Positions 9,015 through 16,692 of a DNA stretch of 52,132 nt are shown here, piece after piece. The first letter of the stretch is position 1. Each line of letters starts with the position of its first letter. The notes under the pieces were generated by a model. It did not search any database and had not been told where the DNA came from. It saw only the letters and a program-made list of their open reading frames with translations. The translations under genes were made by a program, and so were the position numbers. This DNA is from an uncultured Acidimicrobiales bacterium (GTDB taxonomy: Bacteria; Actinomycetota; Acidimicrobiia; Acidimicrobiales; SHLQ01), in contig CALLQB010000066.1 of assembly GCA_938015295.1 (NCBI GenBank), positions 1-52,132 on the forward strand, read 5' to 3'.

Positions 9015-10274
9015 ATGCCCTTTCGTGTCAGCATCCCCCTGCGCTTTTTCTGCTGTTTGCTTGTGTTGGCAACATCGCTAAGCGTTGCGGTTTTCATCGA
9101 TCCGGCGGCAGGCAAACCGGCGAAACCCTCGGCGGCTGACGATGTCGACCCGGCCTTGTTGTGCGACGGCAGGGTGGCGACCATCGTCGGCACACCACGG
9201 GCCGACACCATCAGAGGCACTCGACGAGCCGACGTAATTGTTGGGCTCGGCGGCAACGACACCATCAGCGGACTCGGCGGCAACGACCGAATCTGTGGCG
9301 GTCCGGGCAACGACCGCATCAACGCCGGCAACGGCAAAGACCGCGTCTGGGGCAACGAGGGTAACGACACCATCGTGGGAGGCAAAGGCGATGACCTTGT
9401 CCACGGAGGTCCGGGAAATGACTCGGTAGAGGGGCAACAGGGCCACGATCATGTGTTCGGCGGCGATGGTCGCGATCACCTCGATGCCGGACCTGGTGCC
9501 GACTTTCTTACCGGAGGCGCAGGCAACGACACGATCTTCGGTGGCAACGACGAGGACTACATGATTGGCGATGAGGGCGACGACGTCATGGACGGCGGAC
9601 GGTCGCAAGACAGCATTCTGGGCGAGGAGGGCGACGACACACTTCTCGGCGGTGACGGCCACGACATTCTGCTCGGCGGCATCGGTGACGACGGCCTCGA
9701 CGGCGGCAAAGGAAACGATGACCTTTCCGGCGACGACGGTGACGACACACTCCTTGGCTCGGCGGGCCGCGACTCGTTGGCGGGCAACGCTGGCGATGAT
9801 GTTCTCGAAGGTGGAAGCGGCAAAGATTTCCTCGACGGCGGCGAAGGTAACGACAACTGCCACGGCGGCGACGACAACGACCGCGGGTACGCCTGTGCGT
9901 CGTTTTCGGGAATCGAAGCACCGCTGTTCGCTCCCACCGTTTCCTTCTTCGGCATGGACTTGTGTGGGTCTGGTCTTTGCCGCATCACCGTGGGCTACAC
10001 CGACCAATCGACAAGCGAGGCTGGATGGCGTGTCACACTCGAACAAACCGGTTCTGGCGAGACCTTCGTTGAAGACTTCGCTGCGGTCAAAAACTCGCTG
10101 GGCGAGTTTCGACTGCAGTTCCGGGTGCCGCCGCAATGGCCGCAACAAAAGCATCAATGTGTGTCGGTAGCCGCCATTCCGGTCGATAAACGGTTGCGAC
10201 CCCTGATCAGCAATGAACTCTGCGGCCAGGTCAAAGGTGGGTTCTGGACCCCTGACCCGGTCGCGGAAGACTAG
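9015..10274 (+). CDS. Secreted RTX-like calcium-binding repeat protein 2
   Basis: About 419 residues from the ATG at 9015, chosen because it gives a clean signal peptide (MPFRVSIPLRFFCCLLVLAT). A GTG at 8991 in the same frame is an alternative. About 24 GGxGxDxUx nonapeptides follow (about 60-285), with a Cys before VATIVGT and one in RICGG at the N-cap, and DNCHGG...YACASF at the C-cap. The C-terminal FnIII-like domain (CGSGLCRITVGYTDQSTSEA ... HQCVSV ... LCGQ) ends in GGFWTPDPVAED. Repeat register matches protein 3 unit for unit through the middle of the array, including the unusual unit GNDEDYMIG at position 13. This marks the two as recent duplicates. DUF4126 follows six bases later. Confidence 0.87.
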   Translation: MPFRVSIPLRFFCCLLVLATSLSVAVFIDPAAGKPAKPSAADDVDPALLCDGRVATIVGTPRADTIRGTRRADVIVGLGGNDTISGLGGNDRICGGPGNDRINAGNGKDRVWGNEGNDTIVGGKGDDLVHGGPGNDSVEGQQGHDHVFGGDGRDHLDAGPGADFLTGGAGNDTIFGGNDEDYMIGDEGDDVMDGGRSQDSILGEEGDDTLLGGDGHDILLGGIGDDGLDGGKGNDDLSGDDGDDTLLGSAGRDSLAGNAGDDVLEGGSGKDFLDGGEGNDNCHGGDDNDRGYACASFSGIEAPLFAPTVSFFGMDLCGSGLCRITVGYTDQSTSEAGWRVTLEQTGSGETFVEDFAAVKNSLGEFRLQFRVPPQWPQQKHQCVSVAAIPVDKRLRPLISNELCGQVKGGFWTPDPVAED

Positions 10275-10280
10275 GGCCCG

Positions 10281-10871
10281 ATGGATTTCGGAGCGCTTAC
10301 CGCAGGCGGCTGGGCCGCTGGCCTCAATCTTTGGTCGGCAACGCTTGTGCTTGGCGTTGCTGGCCGCCAGGACTGGGCGACCACTCCCGAAATCCTGCAG
10401 CGCACCGACGTGCTCATCATCGCGGCGATCCTGTACGCCTTTGAATTCGTCGTCGACAAGATTCCTTATGTCGACAACGTGTGGGATGTCGTCAGCACGG
10501 TCATCCGGCCGGTCGGTGGCGCGCTGCTTGGCATTGCCGTGGCCTCCGAAGGCGGCGGATCGTTGTTGGGTGGGGCACTCACCGCCGGAGGCCTTGCCCT
10601 GACCAGTCACGGCGCCAAGGCCACAACCCGGGCCGCCATCAACATGTCACCCGAACCCTTCTCGAATATCGCCGCAAGCCTCACAGAAGATGCAACCTCG
10701 GTCGGCATCGTCACCCTCGGCTTGGCGTATCCGGCGGTCGCAGTCGGCGTGGTTGGCGTACTCACCCTCGTGGCGTTGCTCATCATCTTCACCCTGTGGC
10801 GGTTCGTGCGGCGCCTGCGTAAGAAATGGCACGAGCGTCGCAACGCCGGAGCCAGCCCGGCAGCGGCGTAG
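10281..10871 (+). CDS. DUF4126 family membrane protein
   Basis: A 196-residue hydrophobic protein starting six bases after the stop of the second RTX-like gene, probably in the same transcript. It contains the DUF4126 signature region DKIPYVDNVWDVVSTVIRP followed by GALLGIAVAS, about five hydrophobic segments, and a basic cytosolic C-terminus (RFVRRLRKKWHERRN). Gly- and Ala-rich helices (SLLGGALTAGGLALTSH) suggest a compact membrane protein. The family has no established function as far as I know. Its placement between two duplicated calcium-binding protein genes is the only functional hint. Confidence 0.82.
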   Translation: MDFGALTAGGWAAGLNLWSATLVLGVAGRQDWATTPEILQRTDVLIIAAILYAFEFVVDKIPYVDNVWDVVSTVIRPVGGALLGIAVASEGGGSLLGGALTAGGLALTSHGAKATTRAAINMSPEPFSNIAASLTEDATSVGIVTLGLAYPAVAVGVVGVLTLVALLIIFTLWRFVRRLRKKWHERRNAGASPAAA

Positions 10872-10977
10872 GGGCACCCCCACATCGGCAGTGTTCGCGG
10901 GTATGAACCACACGAGGCACACCAAGCACTAGGGTCATTTTCAGCCCCTTTACTAACACCACTCACGGCCGAGTTGT

Positions 10978-10994
10978 TACCTTTTCGCAAGGTA
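10978..10994. promoter_or_regulatory. Dyad TACCTT-N5-AAGGTA upstream of third RTX-like gene
   Basis: A perfect six-base inverted repeat with a five-base spacer lies 68 bases before the ATG at 11062, in the 190-base gap after DUF4126. It could be an operator or a small hairpin in the leader. No known family was recognised. Confidence 0.35.
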
Positions 10995-11061
10995 GGCGAA
11001 TCCGGCGGCTTCTGCTTCCCCGCAGTCCACCCTTCCCCCAGTCCATGTTTGGAGAGCCGTC

Positions 11062-12228
11062 ATGCGGCATTCTTTCCCCACGCGATGTACAACGCGAGTC
11101 CTCGCCTCGTTGACCCTTCTCGCGCTTCTCACCGCGCTCACCGTTGCAGCACCACCGGCAGCCGCCCAAAGTGTGGCCACCTGCGACGGCAAGACAGGCA
11201 CCATTGTCGGCACCGAGGGCAACGACCGCCTGCGGGGCACAAATCGGCGAGACATCATTATCGCCCTCGGCGGCAACGACGTCATCGACGGCCTCGGCGG
11301 AAACGACATCATTTGTGGAGGCGCTGGCAATGACCTCATCAACGGCGGCCCAGGTAACGACCGCATCTGGGGTGAAGCCGGCGGCGACAAGATTGAGGGC
11401 GGGAAAGGCGACGACCTCGTACATGGCGGCGATGACAACGACGACTTGTCGGGCGGCAAGGGCCACGACCACCTCTTCGGTGCAGGTGGCAACGACAAGA
11501 TGGACGCCGGGCCGGGTGCCGATTTCCTCACCGGGGGCGACGGCGCCGACAACATGCTCGGCGGCAACAACGAGGATTACATGATTGGTGACGACGGCAA
11601 CGACGTCATGAACGGCGGCAAACACAGCGACACCCTGGTCGGAAACGCCGGGAACGACCAGCTCTTTGGCAGCGGCGGCAAAGACATCCTGCAGGGCGGG
11701 CTCGGCAACGACCTACTCGACGGCGGCTCAGGCAAAGACGCTCTTGCCGGCCAGGAAAACGACGACAAGCTCAACGGCGGCGGCGGCGCCGACGTGCTCG
11801 ATGGAGGCGACGGCGGAGATGAATGCACCGGCGGCAGCCAGAAGGACACCTCGTTCAGATGCGAAGCCCATTTCGGCATCGAGACGCAGTCCGCTGCGCC
11901 AGCGCTGAAATCATTCGCTGTGTACAACTGTGGCACTGGCACCTGCCGGATCCGGGTCGACTTCGCCGACAACTCGACCAACGAGGCCGGGTGGATCGTT
12001 ACCGTCACCCAGACAGCGTCAGGCGAAGCCATCACCGAGCGCTTCGGCAGCCTCGATGGCACCAGGGCAGATGCCCAGCTGTCGTTCCCCATCTCGAAAA
12101 GCTGGTCGGTTACTACGCACCAGTGTGCTCAGGTAGAAGCCCGGGTGCGCCTCAAAGGCGTCGACCAGCTCATCAGCGACAAGAAGTGCGGCCGAGTAAG
12201 CGGCGGCTTCTGGACGCCAGACCCCTGA
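11062..12228 (+). CDS. Secreted RTX-like calcium-binding repeat protein 3
   Basis: This 388-residue protein has an ATG preceded by GGAGAG at 11051-11056, a good ribosome binding site. The signal peptide (about 1-36) ends in PPAAAQSVATC. About 22 nonapeptide calcium-binding repeats follow (about 55-255), then a C-cap ECTGG...FRC, then the shared C-terminal domain (YNCGTGTCRIRVDFADNSTN, HQCAQV, KCGRVSGGFWTPDP). The DNST-NEAGW segment resembles the D-x-S-x-N/S-E-x-G pattern of FnIII-type domains. It is the paralogue most similar to protein 2. A strong terminator lies 11 bases beyond the stop. The protein is probably exported by Sec and structured by calcium; its partner is unknown. Confidence 0.88.
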   Translation: MRHSFPTRCTTRVLASLTLLALLTALTVAAPPAAAQSVATCDGKTGTIVGTEGNDRLRGTNRRDIIIALGGNDVIDGLGGNDIICGGAGNDLINGGPGNDRIWGEAGGDKIEGGKGDDLVHGGDDNDDLSGGKGHDHLFGAGGNDKMDAGPGADFLTGGDGADNMLGGNNEDYMIGDDGNDVMNGGKHSDTLVGNAGNDQLFGSGGKDILQGGLGNDLLDGGSGKDALAGQENDDKLNGGGGADVLDGGDGGDECTGGSQKDTSFRCEAHFGIETQSAAPALKSFAVYNCGTGTCRIRVDFADNSTNEAGWIVTVTQTASGEAITERFGSLDGTRADAQLSFPISKSWSVTTHQCAQVEARVRLKGVDQLISDKKCGRVSGGFWTPDP

Positions 12229-12238
12229 TCTTCAGGGC

Positions 12239-12267
12239 GCCGGGGGACGTCCCCCGGCGGTGCTTTT
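12239..12267 (+). terminator. Intrinsic terminator of third RTX-like gene
   Basis: A perfect 20-base palindrome at 12239-12258 (GCCGGGGGAC and its complement) is followed by GGTGCTTTT. The T-run lies on the plus strand, so it ends the RTX transcript and not the converging tRNA. Confidence 0.8.
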
Positions 12268-12268
12268 G

Positions 12269-12343
12269 TCGGGCTGAGAGGATTTGAACCTCCGACCTTC
12301 GGTCCCCCAGACCGACGCGCTAACCAAGCTGCGCCACAGCCCG
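12269..12343 (-). tRNA. tRNA-Pro (anticodon GGG)
   Basis: Read on the minus strand, a seven-base acceptor stem CGGGCTG pairs with CAGCCCG, followed by discriminator A. The D-arm is GCGCAGCTTGGTTAGCGC, and the anticodon stem TCGGT/ACCGA encloses loop CTGGGGG with anticodon GGG. The T-arm contains GGTTCAAATCC. CCA is not encoded (CAA follows the discriminator). The gene converges with the RTX transcript terminator. Confidence 0.95.
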
Positions 12344-12406
12344 TGACGAGGACATGTTATCGGCACAACCATTGCCGAGACACCAGCGGGCGACGATTGT
12401 TCTGCC

Positions 12407-12646
12407 CTAGAAAATCGCCTGTACTGCGAGCCAGATTCCCTGCACCACCCGCCACCCGAGATACAAGGCCACCAGCACCAAAACGACCCAGAAATGCCAG
12501 GGGATTTTGCTCGAGGACGCGGTTTGCCCCCCGCCGTCAGCAGCGCCGTCGGCCACATCCAGCACGGTCGAGCATCGAGGGCATGACCCATCGACGAGCA
12601 AGGTGTTCGGGTTGTAGAAACGATCGCACGGATCACACCACGGCAT
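12407..12646 (-). CDS. Small zinc-ribbon membrane protein
   Basis: A 79-residue protein with two CxxC pairs (WCDPCDRFYNP and GSCPRC) that likely form a zinc ribbon. An acidic/Ser-rich linker and a single hydrophobic segment near the C-terminus (FWVVLVLVALYLGWRVV) follow. Small proteins with this MPWC..C opening are common in actinobacteria, but I know no assigned function. It lies 63 bases upstream of the tRNA-Pro gene on the same strand. The coding call rests on the motif layout, because length alone would not be convincing. Confidence 0.75.
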   Translation of the reverse strand: MPWCDPCDRFYNPNTLLVDGSCPRCSTVLDVADGAADGGGQTASSSKIPWHFWVVLVLVALYLGWRVVQGIWLAVQAIF

Positions 12647-12707
12647 TGCCGCAGGATACCTACCCGCTGTAGCTATGCCCCAGTGCGGGGTGGTCTATCT
12701 ACTCGCT

Positions 12708-13784
12708 CTACTCGCGCCGGATGGCCAAGATGGCAACGTCGTCGCCGATGGCACCATGGGCGAAGTCGTGTGCGGCGTCGAGCAGGGTCTTCACCAGCAC
12801 ATCGGGCGCGACGCCGGGGTCGCGGCGGATGATCTGTGCAATGCGGTCTTCGCCAAACTGCGTGTCGCCGCTGCGAGCTTCGGCGAGACCATCGGTGTAC
12901 AGAACAATGAAGTCGCCATGTTCGAGCTCGACCTCTTTGCTGTAGTAGCTGGCGCCCGGGTCGAGCATCAACAGCGGGCCGGTCGAATCGAGTGGCTGCA
13001 CTTCGCGGTCATGCCACAGCCACGTCGTAGGGTGCCCGGCCGAGGCGTAACGCAGCGTTCCGGCCTCGGTGTCGAACACCACGCAGACCATCGAGATGAA
13101 CTCTTCGCCACGGTCCATGTTGGACATCTGGGTGTTGAGTTCTTCCAACGCCTGCGCCGGGTCGCGGAACTGGCGCAGGAACACTCGCAGGAGATACTTC
13201 GCCTGAAACGCCGTGATCGAAGACTCGATGCCATGTCCGGCTACATCGCCGAGCACCGCACCTACGCGGTTCTTCGAGATCCGAAAGATGTCGAAGAAGT
13301 CGCCGGCCATGAGTCCTGAACCAGCCTCATAGGCCCGTCCGACCTCAAAACCTGAGAGGTCGGGAAGGTCGTCGGGGGCTAGTCGGCTAGCCCAAGCTTT
13401 GGGGGCGAGGTCTTCCTGCTCGAGTGCTTCCACCGCCCGCTTCTCAATTTCGAATCGTTGGCGAGAAAGGCGGGCTTCTTTTACCGAGTTGCGGGCCCAC
13501 GTAATCGAGATAAGCGCAGGAACCACCACGAAGGCAAAGGTGATCGCCGCATCGCGGCTGTCGGAGAACGCCGAAAAGAACGAAGCGACGGCAAGAATCA
13601 GATACAGCGAGCCCGAATGGAAGTCCTTGCGCATGCTTGAGCGGGCAAGCAGAAATGCGTCGTCATTGTCGATGTTGCGTTCGATCGACTCAAGAAACCG
13701 TTGACGCAGGCGCGCTGAGCGAAGCCATACCACTCCTGCGGCAAGACAGATAACGCCCAAGGCGCAAAGAACCACGGTTCTCAT
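12708..13784 (-). CDS. Membrane-anchored SpoIIE/PP2C-type serine phosphatase
   Basis: 358 residues. Two hydrophobic segments (about 2-22 and 55-95) precede a coiled region and a C-terminal PP2C domain of the SpoIIE/RsbU type (about 140-358). Metal-binding acidic positions are visible in LMAGDFFDIF, GDVAGHGI, YTDGLAEAR and IGDDVAIL. Proteins of this class dephosphorylate anti-sigma-factor antagonists. No partner STAS or anti-sigma gene is adjacent, so the target is unknown. No sensor domain such as PAS or GAF is present; the membrane region may act as the sensor. It stands alone between the zinc-ribbon gene and der. Confidence 0.88.
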   Translation of the reverse strand: MRTVVLCALGVICLAAGVVWLRSARLRQRFLESIERNIDNDDAFLLARSSMRKDFHSGSLYLILAVASFFSAFSDSRDAAITFAFVVVPALISITWARNSVKEARLSRQRFEIEKRAVEALEQEDLAPKAWASRLAPDDLPDLSGFEVGRAYEAGSGLMAGDFFDIFRISKNRVGAVLGDVAGHGIESSITAFQAKYLLRVFLRQFRDPAQALEELNTQMSNMDRGEEFISMVCVVFDTEAGTLRYASAGHPTTWLWHDREVQPLDSTGPLLMLDPGASYYSKEVELEHGDFIVLYTDGLAEARSGDTQFGEDRIAQIIRRDPGVAPDVLVKTLLDAAHDFAHGAIGDDVAILAIRRE

Positions 13785-13900
13785 AAGAGTCCCAACACTA
13801 TCGGCAGGATTGTCGCCGGTGGAGTGGTGATTAGGTTACAGCCCGACAACATTCCACCAAACGTGACACCAACAGCGCCGAATACCACGCTACGTGCTGG

Positions 13901-15229
13901 TCAGTCGTCGCGGCGACGGACGCGCATCTTGATCGGTGTCGAACCAAGGTCGAAACCCTCGCGCAAGCTTCGCTCGAGGTACCGCACATAGGTGGGATGA
14001 ATCGTCTTGTTCGCGAACAGGGTGAACGTTGGCGGGTCGGTGGCTCCCTGGGTGGCATACAACACGCGACCTCCGTGGGGTGCCGGTTGCGCTGCCTGGG
14101 CCGCCCGAATGACCTCGTTGACCTTTCGGGTAGGAACCCGCACGCGGTAGTCGGCGATCGTGTCCGAGAGCGCTGGCCAAAGCCGATGTACGTTCTTGCC
14201 GGTCAGAGCGCTGATGTGCAGAATCGGGGCATCGCCAACGAAATGCATCTTGCGGTCGTACTCCGAACCAATCTTGGCCCGCGCATCGCTGTCGAGTAGC
14301 TCCCACTTATTCATCAGGACCACGATTGGGCAACCAGCCGCGTCGACCCTTTCGGCTAGCCGCTGGTCCTGAGCGGTCACGCCAACAGTCGCGTCGATCA
14401 CGAGCAGTGCCACGTCGGCAGTGTCGACCGCCTTGAGCGCCCGAACAACCGAGTAGTACTCGGTATCCTCATCGACCCGAGCCTTTCGCCGCATACCAGC
14501 GGTGTCGATGAAACGAACCGGACCACTTTCGGACTGGATGACGGTATCGACGGCATCTCGGGTCGTACCTGCCTGGTCGTGAACCACCGAGCGTTCTTCG
14601 CCGATCAGTCGATTGAAGAGTGTCGACTTGCCCACGTTGGGGCGACCGACGATGGCCACAGAAAACAGCTTTTCTTCGGCCGTAGCATCGACGTCGATCG
14701 AGTCGTCGAGATCGTCGACCGACGGAGAACCCGCTGGCAAGTTCTTCACGATGGCATCGAGGAAGTCGCCGGTGAGTCGACCGTGCAACGCACTGATCGG
14801 CATCGGGTCGCCCAGCCCCAAGCTCATGAAATCCCAGACGTTGTTGTCATGAGCCAGCGCATCGATCTTGTTAACAGCCAGCAGCACCGGCGATTCTAGC
14901 CGGCGCAGCAACTTGGCGACCTTTGCGTCATCGTCGGTCAGCCCCACCGAGCCATCGACCAACAGCACCACCACGTCGGCCTCGGCAATAGCCTTTTCGC
15001 TCTGCTGACTGACCTTGTCGTCGAGCGAATCGCCACCGGCCATCCAGCCCCCGGTATCGAGAATCCGGAACGGGGTGCCCTGCCACTCGGCCTCGACCTC
15101 TTTGCGATCCCGGGTGACGCCAGGGCGTTCTTCGACGATCGCCTCGCGACGGCCGATGATGCGGTTGAGTAGCGTCGACTTGCCGACATTCGGGCGGCCG
15201 ACAATGGCCACCAGGGGTAGTTGAATCAT
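13901..15229 (-). CDS. der: Ribosome-assembly GTPase Der (EngA)
   Basis: 442 residues with two tandem GTPase domains, the defining feature of Der, which acts in 50S subunit maturation. The first P-loop GRPNVGKST is at 11-19 and the second identical block is at about 195. G3/G4 elements are visible (DTGG, NKID; DTAG, MNKWE). The C-terminal KH-like domain ends in PIKMRVRRRDD. The ATG at 15229 overlaps the TGA of the upstream DUF512 gene by four bases. The frame is open further upstream, but that would add a basic extension inside the DUF512 gene. Actinobacterial Der often carries a long N-terminal extension; this one does not. Confidence 0.97.
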   Translation of the reverse strand: MIQLPLVAIVGRPNVGKSTLLNRIIGRREAIVEERPGVTRDRKEVEAEWQGTPFRILDTGGWMAGGDSLDDKVSQQSEKAIAEADVVVLLVDGSVGLTDDDAKVAKLLRRLESPVLLAVNKIDALAHDNNVWDFMSLGLGDPMPISALHGRLTGDFLDAIVKNLPAGSPSVDDLDDSIDVDATAEEKLFSVAIVGRPNVGKSTLFNRLIGEERSVVHDQAGTTRDAVDTVIQSESGPVRFIDTAGMRRKARVDEDTEYYSVVRALKAVDTADVALLVIDATVGVTAQDQRLAERVDAAGCPIVVLMNKWELLDSDARAKIGSEYDRKMHFVGDAPILHISALTGKNVHRLWPALSDTIADYRVRVPTRKVNEVIRAAQAAQPAPHGGRVLYATQGATDPPTFTLFANKTIHPTYVRYLERSLREGFDLGSTPIKMRVRRRDD

Positions 15230-16650
15230 GAAGAAAGCGCCTTTCGAAGCGCCACGCCGTCGGTCGGGAGAACCTCGACCGGACGTGGAAGATCGGCGGG
15301 CGTAAGCCCGTCGAGAAACATGCCGCGACTCAAACACACATCGGGCAACAAGTAGCGGTGGCCCTCAGGTTGTTCTGCGAGTTCGCGAGAGAGATCGGCG
15401 CCGGTCATCAGACCGGCTACAGCAGTATTGCCGCCAAAGAAGTCGTTGCGCACCGAGATTATTCGCACATCGTCCCGATCGACGCTGTCGACCAGCGGAG
15501 CGAGAACCAACGCGCCGAGTTCACCGGTAAGAATCGCGATTGGGGCCGTCCGTTTCACGCCGAGCGAAACGGGCACGGCGGCGGGGTCGCCCGACATCGT
15601 CGCTGGCAGCCCTGGCGAGCCTGCTACGCCTGATGGGTCGGTGTCTACACGTGGTGCGCGATAGCCATCGGCAGGCGCACCATCGACCGCCGCAAAGAAC
15701 CCGGGCTTTACGCCCGTCGCCTCGTCGACTTTGCCGGTGAATTCGAGTTCAAGCGTGCGCGCCATACCAATGCCGTCTTCATGCATCGGGAAACCTTCGT
15801 AGGTGTCGGCAGCCGGAAACGGGCGTTCGGCACGAAGGTAATACTCGTCGCTCGCAAAAACCGTTCGTCGGCCCAGCACCTCAAGGAATCGCTGCTGCCA
15901 CGCCTCGACGATGTCGCACACTCGCGCCGCCTCAGCAACGGTGTGGGGCCGCATGCGTTCTTCATTGCTGTGCGAACTCACGCCAAGCGGAACAACACAA
16001 ACCGACGCCAGTTCGGGATATTCGTCGAGCACGCCACACAACGTTTCGTCGAGCACGTCGGCGTCGTTGAGGCCCGGGCACACCACAACCTGGCCGTGAA
16101 TTTCAATACCGGCTTCGAGCAGAGCTTTCAGCCACCGCAGACTGGTAGCGCCACGCCGATTGCGGAGCATGTCGGCCCGAATTTCTGGATCGGTCGCGTG
16201 AATGCTGACGTTGAGCGGTGACAAGCCTTCAGTGACGACGCGTTCGAAGTCAGCCTCGGTAAACCTGGTGAGCGTCGTGTAGTTGCCGTACAGAAACGAC
16301 AGCCGGTAGTCGTCGTCTTTGAGGTAGAGGCTGCGACGCATGCCTTTGGGAAGCTGGTAAATGAAGCAAAATTCGCAGTGGTTGTCGCAGGTGCGAACCC
16401 GATCGAACACCGCCGAGTGCACTTCGATGCCGAGCGGATGTCCAGCCGCCTTTGCAACCGAAAGCTCTAGCTCAAGACCGCTTCGTCGAATCTCAAGATC
16501 GAGTTCGGCCTCATCAACAAGAAACTGCCACTCGATGATGTCGCGCGGCGCTTGACCGTTGAGCAGCAAGATCTCGTCGCCGACGACAACGCCAGCGCGG
16601 TCGGCGGGCGAATCTGGTTCGACAGCGATGACGCAAGGCGGATTCGACAT
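15226..16650 (-). CDS. DUF512 family PDZ / radical-SAM-like protein
   Basis: Taken from the ATG at 16650 (474 residues). An N-terminal PDZ-like segment (VEPDSPADRAGVVVGDEILLLNG, read in two parts around residues 10-35) is followed by a radical-SAM-type cysteine cluster CDNHCEFCFIYQ (C-x3-C-x2-C), then a DUF512 C-terminal region (VRNDFFGGNTAVAGLMTG, RYLLPDVCL). The family lies beside der in many Gram-positive genomes, as here. It is predicted to be an iron-sulfur enzyme of unknown reaction. Its stop is coupled to der. A longer start at 16743 is possible but would overlap the divergent acetyltransferase. Confidence 0.9.
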   Translation of the reverse strand: MSNPPCVIAVEPDSPADRAGVVVGDEILLLNGQAPRDIIEWQFLVDEAELDLEIRRSGLELELSVAKAAGHPLGIEVHSAVFDRVRTCDNHCEFCFIYQLPKGMRRSLYLKDDDYRLSFLYGNYTTLTRFTEADFERVVTEGLSPLNVSIHATDPEIRADMLRNRRGATSLRWLKALLEAGIEIHGQVVVCPGLNDADVLDETLCGVLDEYPELASVCVVPLGVSSHSNEERMRPHTVAEAARVCDIVEAWQQRFLEVLGRRTVFASDEYYLRAERPFPAADTYEGFPMHEDGIGMARTLELEFTGKVDEATGVKPGFFAAVDGAPADGYRAPRVDTDPSGVAGSPGLPATMSGDPAAVPVSLGVKRTAPIAILTGELGALVLAPLVDSVDRDDVRIISVRNDFFGGNTAVAGLMTGADLSRELAEQPEGHRYLLPDVCLSRGMFLDGLTPADLPRPVEVLPTDGVALRKALSS

Positions 16651-16692
16651 AACCAACCAAGGGTACCGAGCTTGCCGGGTATTGTTCTGGTC

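Noticed and set aside
9078..10610. 510-codon open frame on the minus strand across the second RTX gene
   Set aside because: It mirrors the GGxGxD repeat codons of the RTX gene and has no family features. A similar shadow opposes the third RTX gene.
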